Part shown: positions 33,151 through 42,300 of the stretch, in pieces
How the letters are laid out: every line of letters starts with the position of its first letter
How positions within the stretch are numbered: the stretch's first letter is position 1
Source of the DNA: an uncultured Tenacibaculum sp.
GTDB taxonomy: Bacteria; Bacteroidota; Bacteroidia; Flavobacteriales; Flavobacteriaceae
Reading direction: 5' to 3'
NCBI GenBank assembly: GCA_947498055.1
Contig: CANMJA010000036.1
Coordinates: 1-42,980, forward strand
DNA length: 42,980 nucleotides
The notes under the pieces: model-generated
Database searches by the model: none
Told to the model about the DNA's origin: nothing
The model's input: the letters and a program-made list of their open reading frames with translations, nothing else
Translations under genes and position numbers: made by a program

Positions 33151-33199
33151 TTTATTTTACTCAAATAATAAGCGGGAATGTTATGTTTTTATTTAATTA

Positions 33200-34153
33200 C
33201 TATTCTTTATAAACACCCATATTAGCGTATTTATCCATTCGTTTTGCTATAAGTGTAGCTTCATCTAAAGTTTTAATTTCTTCAAAAGCCTTTAAAATTT
33301 GTTCTTTTACCACCTTAAAAGCTCCTTCTCTATCTGCATGCGCACCTCCAGATGGTTCTTCAATTATACCATCAATTAATTTTAATTTCTTTAAATCCTC
33401 TCCTGTTAATTTTAAAGCTTCTGCTGCTTGTTCTTTAAACTCCCAACTACGCCATAAAATAGAAGAACATGATTCAGGTGATATTACAGTATACCATGTA
33501 TTCTCCATCATATATACTTTATCTCCTACTCCAATACCAATAGCACCTCCAGAAGCTCCTTCACCAATAACAATGGTAATTATTTGTGTTTTTAGGCGAG
33601 TCATTTCAAAAATATTACGTGCAATAGCCTCTCCTTGCCCACGTTCTTCAGCTTCTAAACCAGGATAAGCTCCAGGAGTATCTACAAAAGTAACCACAGG
33701 AATTCCAAACTTCTCTGCCATTTTCATTAAACGCAATGCTTTACGGTATCCTTCAGGATTTGCCATTCCGAAATTACGATATTGGCGTGTTTTGGTATTA
33801 TAGCCCTTCTGCTGACCGATAAACATAAATGATTGATCTCCTATTTTTCCTAAACCACCAATCATTGCCTTATCATCTTTTACATTTCTATCACCATGTA
33901 ACTCCATAAAAGTATCTCCACAAAGTGCGTTAATATAATCTAATGTATATGGTCTGTTTGGATGACGAGATAGCTGTACTCTTTGCCAGGGCGTTAAGTT
34001 TTTATAGACGTCTTTTTTAGCTTTTTCTAGCTTTTTTTCTATTTTTTTACATGTTTCAGTTACATCTATCTCACTTTCCTTTCCTATCTCAAAACATTTT
34101 GCCAATTGGTCTTCTAATTCCTTTATTGGCATTTCAAAATCTAAATATTCCAT
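33200..34153 (-). CDS. accA: Acetyl-CoA carboxylase carboxyltransferase subunit alpha
   Basis: Transfers the carboxyl group from biotin to acetyl-CoA, the first step of fatty acid synthesis, as an alpha2beta2 complex with AccD (not in this window). 317 residues, normal length. Family segments: N-terminal coiled coil (EMPIKELEDQLAKCFEIG), 'RPYTLDYINALCGDTFMELHGDR', 'GYRKALRLMKMAEKFGIPVVTFVDTPGAYPG', 'GEGASGGAIGIGVGDKVYMMENTWYTVISPE'. ATG at 34153. Its own -7-like box lies just upstream. Its stop marks the right border of the accessory island. Confidence 0.97.
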   Translation of the reverse strand: MEYLDFEMPIKELEDQLAKCFEIGKESEIDVTETCKKIEKKLEKAKKDVYKNLTPWQRVQLSRHPNRPYTLDYINALCGDTFMELHGDRNVKDDKAMIGGLGKIGDQSFMFIGQQKGYNTKTRQYRNFGMANPEGYRKALRLMKMAEKFGIPVVTFVDTPGAYPGLEAEERGQGEAIARNIFEMTRLKTQIITIVIGEGASGGAIGIGVGDKVYMMENTWYTVISPESCSSILWRSWEFKEQAAEALKLTGEDLKKLKLIDGIIEEPSGGAHADREGAFKVVKEQILKAFEEIKTLDEATLIAKRMDKYANMGVYKE

Positions 34154-34188
34154 GTATTAAAGTTTGATTTCTTTGTTGTTTGTTTAAG

Positions 34189-34196
34189 CAAACATA
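34189..34196 (-). promoter_or_regulatory. Possible -7 promoter element of accA
   Basis: TATGTTTG on the minus strand, 36 bases upstream of the accA ATG and just past the EamA gene stop, fits TAnnTTTG. It would let accA be transcribed independently of the genes before it. Confidence 0.4.
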
Positions 34197-34201
34197 CTAA
34201 A

Positions 34202-35098
34202 TTATCGTTGTAATTTCTTTTTAATTTTTGAAGAATTTTTAAGCAACCCATTCAATAAAACGACAAATAAGACTATAAATGCACCTAAATAGAACCTCCA
34301 ATTCATTTGCTCTTCTTCTTTAAAAATAATGAGAGCCAGTACAATAGCATAAATTGGTTCTAAATTAATAGTCAACATTACAGTATAAGGTGTTAAATAT
34401 TTCATCACCTTTACAGAAGAAATAAAAGCATACGCCGTGCAAATACTTCCTAAAATTATTAAATATACCCAGTCTGTTGTTTTCAACTGAAAAAAGGTTA
34501 TAGTAAATTCTCCTGAAAAGCCTAAAAATAATGTCACTGCTAAAACTCCAAAAAGCAATTGGTATAATGAAATGGTATCTGCCTCATATTTTTTTATAAA
34601 TAAACCGTTTAAAACAGCAAATAGAGCAGAAAGTGCTGCTGATATTAATGCATAAACAATACCCATCGTATACTTACTTTCTAAATTGAAGATGATATAC
34701 AACCCTATGATTACTAAAAAACCTAATAGTATTTCTACTAGGTTTATTTTCCTTTTAAAAAAGATAGGTTCTATTAACGATGCAAAGAAGGCACCTGTGC
34801 TCATCGTTACTAAAGCTACAGAAATATTTGAAACTTTTATTGCTTCAAAAAAAGTAATCCAATGAATTGCTATTATAATACCCGATATTAAAAAAGATAA
34901 AGCCGCTTTTCTTGTTATTTTAATAGATTTCTTTTTTATAATAAAATATACTATGATAAATAAAACCCCAATAATCATTCTATACCATACTAAAGGAATA
35001 GATTCTATAGATATTAATTTGCCTAATATTGCAGTGAAGCCCCAAATGAAGACTATAAAATGTAATAAAAGATAATTTTTAAGTTTACTTTCTAGCAT
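34202..35098 (-). CDS. EamA (drug/metabolite transporter) family permease
   Basis: 298 residues from the ATG at 35098; two in-frame starts further up (35128) lie deeper inside the lptG-like gene and are less likely. Ten predicted membrane segments arranged as two EamA repeats, with 'FIWGFTAILGKLISIESIPLVWYRM' at the beginning and 'TAYAFISSVKVMKYLTPYTVMLTINLEPIYAIVLA' in the second repeat. The substrate is unknown. Its start overlaps the end of the upstream LptF/G gene by 14 bases, so translation is likely coupled. Confidence 0.85.
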   Translation of the reverse strand: MLESKLKNYLLLHFIVFIWGFTAILGKLISIESIPLVWYRMIIGVLFIIVYFIIKKKSIKITRKAALSFLISGIIIAIHWITFFEAIKVSNISVALVTMSTGAFFASLIEPIFFKRKINLVEILLGFLVIIGLYIIFNLESKYTMGIVYALISAALSALFAVLNGLFIKKYEADTISLYQLLFGVLAVTLFLGFSGEFTITFFQLKTTDWVYLIILGSICTAYAFISSVKVMKYLTPYTVMLTINLEPIYAIVLALIIFKEEEQMNWRFYLGAFIVLFVVLLNGLLKNSSKIKKKLQR

Positions 35099-36164
35099 TG
35101 AAATATAAATAAGCTGCATAAATACCAAAAACTAAGTTAGGCATCCATACATTTAATAATGAATTTGCTCCTGCTACTGCTCCTAAAACTTCTGCTACTT
35201 TTAAAAAGAAAACATATACAAACATTACAGAAATACCTAAAGCTAAATTTACCCCTACTCCTCCTCTTCTTTTTCTATAAGCCAATGCTACAGCTATTAT
35301 TGTTAAGATATATGAAGATAATGGTAAACTTGTTCTTTTATACAATTCTACTAAATAGGCATTTAAATTCTTTACCCCTCTATTTCTCGACAATTCTATA
35401 AAGTCAGATAGTTCGTTAGAGGGCATTTCTTGTGCTATTGTAGATTTATAATTAAAATCTTTAGGTGTAAAAGTAAAAACGGTGTCTATAGAGTTTCCAG
35501 AAAAAATACTATCTCTATCCTTAAAAATTTTTCGTTCTTTCCAGTTTTGTAATTTAAAAACAGAATCATTCCATCGAATATTATCTGCAATTAATTTATA
35601 TTTTAATTTTAAACCACTATATGTAGATGTAGAAAAATTATACCCAGCATTTCGCTCAAAATCATAACTTTGAATGTACATATATGTACTATCGTTTAAT
35701 TGCAAACTAAAGTTTTTTACTACTTTATCTTTGTATTTTTTCTTTTTTAAATAATTAACTTCAAACTGTTTTCGTGTTTTACTACTATTGGGTACTACAA
35801 AATGATTCATACCTAAAGCTACAATAGTTACAATAGTAGCACCTATAAAATATGGATACAAAAACCGAGTAAATGAAACTTGAGAGCTATTAATGGCTAC
35901 TATTTCTGTATTATTTGCTAACCTAGAAGTAAAAACTATTACTGCTAAAAACAGCGCTAAAGGCATAAAAGTATTTGCATAGTAGATGATAAAATTTTTA
36001 TAATAATCATTAACTACTTCAAAAAAAGTAAGATCATCATGCCTTAAAAATTTATCTATTTTTTCAGCAATATCAATAGCTACAGCTATTGGTATTAAAA
36101 TTAACAACGTAAATAAAAATGTTGTTAAGTAACGTTTTAATATGTACCAATCTAAAATTTTCAA
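35085..36164 (-). CDS. LptF/LptG family permease
   Basis: 359 residues with membrane segments at about 12-32, 60-80, 100-118, 283-302, 309-328 and 335-353, and a periplasmic beta-jellyroll-type domain between segments 3 and 4. This is the layout of the LptF/LptG inner-membrane proteins that extract lipopolysaccharide for the Lpt bridge. The start 'LDWYILKRYLTTFLFTLLILIPIAVAIDIAEKID' is typical of the Bacteroidota form, and by its tail it is closer to LptG. No LptB ATPase is in the window. It starts two bases after the tgt stop and overlaps the EamA gene by 14 bases, so the three genes form one tight operon. Confidence 0.9.
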   Translation of the reverse strand: MKILDWYILKRYLTTFLFTLLILIPIAVAIDIAEKIDKFLRHDDLTFFEVVNDYYKNFIIYYANTFMPLALFLAVIVFTSRLANNTEIVAINSSQVSFTRFLYPYFIGATIVTIVALGMNHFVVPNSSKTRKQFEVNYLKKKKYKDKVVKNFSLQLNDSTYMYIQSYDFERNAGYNFSTSTYSGLKLKYKLIADNIRWNDSVFKLQNWKERKIFKDRDSIFSGNSIDTVFTFTPKDFNYKSTIAQEMPSNELSDFIELSRNRGVKNLNAYLVELYKRTSLPLSSYILTIIAVALAYRKRRGGVGVNLALGISVMFVYVFFLKVAEVLGAVAGANSLLNVWMPNLVFGIYAAYLYFNARK

Positions 36165-36166
36165 AA

Positions 36167-37297
36167 CTACAAACGGTTGCTCATTTGTTTTACCATTTTA
36201 TCTTTCCATTGTGTAAAATCACCAGCTATAATATGCTTTCTTGCTTCACGAACTAACCATAAATAAAATCCTAGATTATGAATAGAGGCAATTTGCTTTC
36301 CTAACAATTCTTTAGATGCAAATAAGTGACGTAAATATGCTTTAGAATACAAAGTATCTACAAAGGTAATACCCATTTCATCTATTGCAGAAAAATCATT
36401 TTCCCATTTTTTATTTTTAATATTAATGGTTCCATTGGCTGTAAATAGCATTCCATTACGAGCATTTCTGGTAGGCATTACACAATCAAACATATCTACT
36501 CCTAATGCTATATTTTCTAAAATATTTATTGGGGTTCCTACTCCCATTAAATATCTTGGTTTGTCTTCTGGTAAAATAGCACAAACGATATCTGTCATTG
36601 CATATAATTCTTCTGCAGGTTCCCCTACTGAAAGTCCACCAATGGCATTTCCCTCTGCACCTACAGATGCTATAAATTCTGCAGATTGTTTTCTTAAATC
36701 CTTATAAGTACTACCTTGTACAATTGGAAAAAAAGTTTGATTATAATCGTATTTTAATGGTGTTTTTTCTAAATGTGCAATACAGCGTTTTAACCAACGA
36801 TGTGTCATATGCATTGAGTTCTTAGCATAATTGTATTCACATGGGTAAGGTGTACATTCATCAAAAGCCATAATAATATCAGCTCCAATAGTACGTTGTA
36901 TTTCCATTACATTTTCTGGTGTAAAAAAATGGGTAGAGCCATCTATATGACTTTTAAATTTTACTCCTTCTTCATTTATTTTTCTTCTACCAGAAAGTGA
37001 ATATACTTGGTAACCACCACTATCTGTTAAAATATTTCGATCCCAATTCATAAACTTGTGTAAACCACCAGCTTGTTCTATTATATCTGTTTTTGGTCTT
37101 AAATATAAATGATAGGTGTTTCCTAAAATTATATCCGGATTAATTTCATTTTTTAGTTCAGATTGATGCACTCCTTTTACAGTAGCTACTGTGCCAACAG
37201 GCATAAATATAGGTGTTTCAATCGTACCATGATCTGTAGTTATTACTCCTGCTCTGGCTTTACTTTTCGGGTCTTTATTTTTTAATTCAAACTGCAT
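36167..37297 (-). CDS. tgt: Queuine/preQ1 tRNA-ribosyltransferase
   Basis: Exchanges guanine-34 for preQ1 in tRNAs with GUN anticodons. 376 residues from the ATG at 37297; a TTG at 37306 lies inside the promoter box. Catalytic aspartates: Asp92 in ILTDSGGYQVYS and Asp271 in MFDCVMPTRNARNG; the substrate loop 'FDECTPYPCEY' and 'GGLSVGEP' are present. The usual C-terminal zinc site (CxCxxC plus His) is not: the equivalent segment reads AIDEMGITFVDTLYSKAYLRH without cysteines, and only the later His340 (ASIHNL) remains. This may be a lineage feature. The LptF/G permease gene follows two bases after the stop. Confidence 0.95.
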   Translation of the reverse strand: MQFELKNKDPKSKARAGVITTDHGTIETPIFMPVGTVATVKGVHQSELKNEINPDIILGNTYHLYLRPKTDIIEQAGGLHKFMNWDRNILTDSGGYQVYSLSGRRKINEEGVKFKSHIDGSTHFFTPENVMEIQRTIGADIIMAFDECTPYPCEYNYAKNSMHMTHRWLKRCIAHLEKTPLKYDYNQTFFPIVQGSTYKDLRKQSAEFIASVGAEGNAIGGLSVGEPAEELYAMTDIVCAILPEDKPRYLMGVGTPINILENIALGVDMFDCVMPTRNARNGMLFTANGTINIKNKKWENDFSAIDEMGITFVDTLYSKAYLRHLFASKELLGKQIASIHNLGFYLWLVREARKHIIAGDFTQWKDKMVKQMSNRL

Positions 37298-37303
37298 AGA
37301 GGA

Positions 37304-37311
37304 CAAAGATA
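37304..37311 (-). promoter_or_regulatory. Probable -7 promoter element of tgt
   Basis: TATCTTTG on the minus strand ends seven bases before the ATG at 37297, which would give a transcript with almost no leader. It overlaps the alternative TTG start, arguing for the ATG. Confidence 0.45.
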
Positions 37312-37459
37312 CGTATGTAAGTTAAATGTTAATGTTTAGAAAGTTAAAAGTTTCTTATTAAATGTTATTTGAATACTACTATTTTTAAATAATGATTTCA
37401 ATTACATCATTACTTCTTCTTTTTAATTAGCTTTTTATTATTTAAAAAAAGTGATTTAA

Positions 37460-38281
37460 TCATCTTTTTTTTCTTTGTCTCCCAAATTTAGAAGTAAAAT
37501 TTCTTCTAGGTTTATTTTCTTTTTTTTGAGGTGGTTTTTCTACAGATGCTTCCTCTGTTTTTACTGATACTTTTACCAATTCATTTATTTTATTCATTTC
37601 TTGGTTAGTAAGTTCACGCCAAGCTCCATTTTTTAAATTTCCTAAAGATACATTCATGATACGAGTACGCTTCAATTTAGTTACCTCATATCCCAAATAC
37701 TCACACATTCTTCTAATTTGACGATTAAGACCTTGTGTTAATATAATTTTAAATGTAGTAGCACTTAATTTTTCTACTGTACACTTTTTTGTTACAGTTC
37801 CTAAAATAGGAATACCATTACTCATTCGATTAACAAACTGTCCATTTATAGGTTTATCTACAGAAACTATGTATTCTTTTTCATGATTATTACCAGCTCT
37901 TAAAATCTTATTTACGATATCTCCATCGTTTGTTAAAAAAATAAGTCCTTCCGAAGGTTTGTCTAACCTCCCTATTGGAAACAATCTTTCTGGGTATCCT
38001 ACAAATTTCACAATATTTTTCTTTTCCTTACTATCTGTAGTACAAACAATACCCACAGGTTTATGTAAAGCTATGTAAATTGTTTTAGGTTTCGCTTTAA
38101 GAGGTTTTCCATCAATTTTTACTACATCTCCATCAAAAACCCTATTTCCTAATTGCGTGGGGTTTCCATTAATCGTAACTCTACCCCCTGTTATTAGTCT
38201 TTCTGCTTCTCTTCTAGAACAAATTCCTGTAGCGCTTATAAATTTATTTAGGTTTGTTGATTCTTCGTTATGCTTAGTCAT
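37460..38281 (-). CDS. rluF: 23S rRNA pseudouridine synthase RluF family
   Basis: 273 residues from the ATG at 38281 (a GTG at 38287 lies inside the promoter box). N-terminal S4 RNA-binding domain ('LNKFISATGICSRREAERLITGGRVTING'), then the RsuA/RluB/E/F catalytic domain with Asp107 in IGRLDKPSEGLIFLT, 'NHEKEYIVSVDKPI', 'ILGTVTKKC' and 'LTQGLNRQIRRMCEYLGYEV'. The wording is closest to E. coli RluF, which modifies U2604 of 23S rRNA and U35 of tRNA-Tyr. The last 35 residues are Lys/Arg/Pro-rich (QKKENKPRRNFTSKFGRQRK), as in other bacterial homologues. Confidence 0.93.
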   Translation of the reverse strand: MTKHNEESTNLNKFISATGICSRREAERLITGGRVTINGNPTQLGNRVFDGDVVKIDGKPLKAKPKTIYIALHKPVGIVCTTDSKEKKNIVKFVGYPERLFPIGRLDKPSEGLIFLTNDGDIVNKILRAGNNHEKEYIVSVDKPINGQFVNRMSNGIPILGTVTKKCTVEKLSATTFKIILTQGLNRQIRRMCEYLGYEVTKLKRTRIMNVSLGNLKNGAWRELTNQEMNKINELVKVSVKTEEASVEKPPQKKENKPRRNFTSKFGRQRKKR

Positions 38282-38286
38282 TGCCA

Positions 38287-38294
38287 CAAAATTA
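38287..38294 (-). promoter_or_regulatory. Probable -7 promoter element of rluF
   Basis: TAATTTTG on the minus strand ends six bases before the ATG at 38281, so transcription may start at or next to the start codon. Confidence 0.4.
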
Positions 38295-38297
38295 AAT

Positions 38298-38331
38298 AAA
38301 AAATCCTCAAGTAAACTTGAGGATTTTTTAT
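38298..38331 (-). terminator. Terminator of the PorP/SprF gene
   Basis: AAAATCCTCAAGT (38300-38312) and ACTTGAGGATTTT (38315-38327) pair perfectly, with A and T runs outside. It lies 18 bases past the PorP/SprF stop and just before the rluF promoter. Confidence 0.75.
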
Positions 38332-38348
38332 TAATTATTTACTTTATA

Positions 38349-39293
38349 TTAAAACATCATCATTTTTCTAGTACATCTTGCTAAACTAGGACGACGATCA
38401 TAATCAAAGCCTACTGTTATCATATGCGTACCATTATTAAAACCAACAATCTCGTTAGTAGTGATACTAAAACCATAAGATATATAAAATTTATCTTTTT
38501 TGGCACCAAGTAAAGGAGCTAATGCATTTGGAGTAAAAAACTGATCATTTAAAAAAGTATAACTTACCCCTGCCCAAATATATCCATTTCTTATTCTCTT
38601 TCGTAATTTTATATTTAAATCGGTTCTAGATCTTTCACTTGCTTCAAAGTACTCTACAAAAGCAGAAGGTTCTAATTCTGTATTTCTATTAATTCTAAAA
38701 TTATAATTTGTATACACAGAATATCTACGTAATATTTCTGGTTCTCCATTTCCAAAAACATCTACAATCTTCCTATCTAATAAATTTACTAGATTTCCAC
38801 TGATTGCAAATCTTCCAAAGCGATATAACATACTTATATCAAAATTAGAAGTATTTTGATTACGAGTTGGAACTATTTCTCCTGTATTATTCTCTTCTGT
38901 ATTTTGTGTAAACTGAATAAAGCTATAACTTAATCCTAATGAGAAAAAACTATCATATACATCACTAAGAATTAAATGACTTGCCAAAGATAAACGAGCT
39001 CCTTTTTGTCTTGTGAAACCATTACTGTCATTAAAAAGAGTTAATCCACCACCAAATCTTTCAGCTAATCTAACTTCTAAATTAAGTGATTGTGTATCTG
39101 GAGCATTTTTTACTCCTACCCATTGGCTAATTCCATTTAATCGTAACTGTAACCCTGATCCTATACCTGCATAAGCAGGAGATATTAGAAAAGGATTATC
39201 AGCCATATGATTAATATACTGTGGTAAATCATTTTCCTGACTAGAAATTCGAATTACAATAAATAATACTATTGTTAATAAAAGTTTATTCAT
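38349..39293 (-). CDS. PorP/SprF family type IX secretion membrane protein
   Basis: 314 residues: signal peptide (1-18, ending RISSQ), then a beta-barrel outer-membrane protein with the family opening 'DLPQYINHMADNPFLISPAYAGI' and repeated amphipathic strands. SprF of Flavobacterium johnsoniae is required for secretion of the adhesin SprB and is encoded next to it. Here the gene follows nine bases after the large repeat protein with a type B C-terminal domain, exactly the sprB-sprF arrangement, so it is most likely the dedicated partner of that protein. Confidence 0.92.
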   Translation of the reverse strand: MNKLLLTIVLFIVIRISSQENDLPQYINHMADNPFLISPAYAGIGSGLQLRLNGISQWVGVKNAPDTQSLNLEVRLAERFGGGLTLFNDSNGFTRQKGARLSLASHLILSDVYDSFFSLGLSYSFIQFTQNTEENNTGEIVPTRNQNTSNFDISMLYRFGRFAISGNLVNLLDRKIVDVFGNGEPEILRRYSVYTNYNFRINRNTELEPSAFVEYFEASERSRTDLNIKLRKRIRNGYIWAGVSYTFLNDQFFTPNALAPLLGAKKDKFYISYGFSITTNEIVGFNNGTHMITVGFDYDRRPSLARCTRKMMMF

Positions 39294-39302
39294 CTTTTTC
39301 TT

Positions 39303-42300
39303 TTAATATCTATATAATGTAAAGTGTCCCATTAATCTCATTTCTTCTCCTGTTATTTCTGTAAACTCTAAAGTATACCAATAATCACCTGAAGGTAATG
39401 GTTTTCCTTGATACATACCATCCCAACCTTGTTGGTTTCCTTCGAATGTTTGTAACAATCTACCATATCTATCATAAATAAACACTTTAAGATTATGATA
39501 ACTCTGTACTTTTATTGGATACCAGTAATCTTGTTGACCATCTCCATTAGGTGTAAACAAGTTAGGTATTTCAATAGTTACAAATACTCCTGCTACCGTT
39601 ATAGTTTCCTCACATCCTCTAGAATCTTTTACTACTATTACATAATCTCTTGTTTCATTAATGACAAATTCATTTTCTGACGAGAATGCACTTCCATCAA
39701 TACTGTACTCATAAGGAGGAATTCCTCCCGTAGCTGTAGCTATTAATGTATTTATTTGAGTATCATCAACGGATATTTGTAAAGGTTGAATAGTTCTAAC
39801 ATCTATGTTGTTAATTACTCTAACACAACCTGTGCCTGAAGCTATAACATGCTCTACTTCTAAGCTGTAAATACCAGTAGTAGTAACGTTAAATATACCT
39901 GTATCATTACTAGCAGATTCTGGTCCTGATAAAGTGTAAACTACTTCATCTTTATATAAGTCTGCTACTGTACCTGTTATTATAGCTCCTCCATCACACT
40001 CATAGGTTACAATTGCTTCAAATTGTAAATCTACTGCCTTATCAAACTCAATTTCTAAATTATTTAATAGACGACATCCTCTAGAATCTGAAATTATTAC
40101 AGCATAGAACTGACCTGCATTTAAACCTGTAAATGTATGTCTTGTATCTCCTAATGCTAAAGTTACAGGAGCACTACCATCGCTTAATTGAACTGTGTAA
40201 GGAGGTGTACCTCCTGTTAAATCTACAGAAAAAGATGGTGCTGGATCTTCAATACATAATTGCTGCTGTATAGAAGTAGGATCTATTGCTGCTTCTAATA
40301 ATGTTGGTTCAACTATGGTAACCTCTATTATTTCGAAACAACCTCTTTCATCTTGTACTGTTATACTATAAGTACCTGCTGCTAAATCAGTAAATTCATT
40401 ACTCATTTGGAATCTTCCTGGCGCAGTATCTATCTCGTATACATAATTTCCTGTACCTCCTGTTGCATTTACTAGTATACTTCCATCTGTTGAGCCATTA
40501 CATGCAATATTTGTTGGAACTCCTGCAGCTTCTAATAATGGTGGGTCAACAATAGTAACTGGTAATGTTGTTTCCATACAATCTTGACTAGTTACTCTAA
40601 TACTATAAGTACCTGGTGCTATTCCAGAGAATGTATTAGAAGTTTGTGGCCCTGCAATAGGTGAACTAGAAGCATCTAATAATTCATACATATAAGAACC
40701 TAAACCTCCTGTTGCTGTTGCAGATAAAACTGCATTTGCATCTCCCATACAAGTTATAAAACCTAATGAATCGTCTAAGCTTACCGCTAAAGGCTCTAAT
40801 GCAGCTATAGAAACTAAGAATGGTTCTGAAATACAATTATCTGAATCTCTTACAAACAATTGATAATCCCCAGCTGCTACAGATATAGTACTTGTTGCTG
40901 ATGTAGTTAAGGTAACTCCACCGTCTGAACTATAAAGATATGTATAAGTACCTGTACCTCCTGCTCCTGTAATATCAATAGTTGCTAATGGACTTGTACA
41001 CGTTATACCACTTGTAATAGCAGCAGTTGCAATAACTTCTGTTGGCTCATTTATTGTTATTGGGAATGTGTTAGAACAACTAAAATCATCGTAAACTGTT
41101 ATTATATAATCACCTGCTCCTAACCCTCTAAATTCATTCGAAGATCGTCTTGTAGACTCTGGCGTACCTGCACTAACATTAGTTAAACTATACGAATAAT
41201 TAGGTGGATTCCCTTGTCCTCCTGAAACAGATTCTACTCTAATAACTGCTGTTTCTTCTCCTTCACAAACTATTTCTGTAACTATTCTAGGCGTTGCCAT
41301 AATAGTAGTAGGATCTGATAATGTAAATGTTTCAGGATGTTCACATCCATTTATATCTCTAACTATAATAGAGTAATCACCTGCTGTTAATCCACTTATA
41401 ATAGAATTATTAGAGAAATCTTGAATGGTTGTTGATGTAGTTGTGTTTATTAACTGATATTCATAACCACCCCAACCACCTATTCCGGTAAGTCTTACTT
41501 CTCCACTATCATTAGTAATACAACTAATTAAATTAGTAGCTATAGACACATCAAGTGCTAGTGAAGGCTCACTAATTGTAAAGTTCGCTGTTCGACGTGT
41601 ACAATCTGGAAAATCTGTCATAACAACTTCTACATAAAATTCACCTGCTGGTAAGCCACTTATTATTGCTGCTGTATTTCCTGATGTTCCACCACCTGTA
41701 ATACCAGTGCTTAAGCCTGTTGCTACATTGATAACGTCATATGTATAAGCTCCTCCATAAGGGGTACTATTATCAAATAAAACACTTATTGCTGCTGTAC
41801 TAGAACCGACACAAGTAATTGGTGAGGTTTGTGTAACATTTATAAAGTGATCTTCAACATCTTTAACTTCATAAACTTCACTTAACTCACAATTTGTTAT
41901 TGGGTGTGTTACACTTACTGTATAAATTCCTGCTACTAATCGTGTAGTACTAGTTACTGAAACTCCACTATCAACTCCCGTTATAGTTTCTATTATTCCT
42001 GTACTATTAGTTATAGTAACTGTAGCTCCTGTTATATTTGCACTTGAAGTAAATACTATATCTAATAACTCACCTCCATTTATACAACTAATTGCATTAC
42101 CCTGTGTTGGTGTTATAGTTTGTAATTCATCATATGCATTAATTGTTACTGGTGTTGAGAACTCCTCACAACCTTCACTATCAAGAACGCGTACATAATA
42201 ATCTCCACCAGAGGTATCGGTTATTGCAAAAACATAATCATTTCCAGTTACAGTTAATGCTGTTACTGACGTATCGTCACCTCTACCTGTGGTTCCATTA

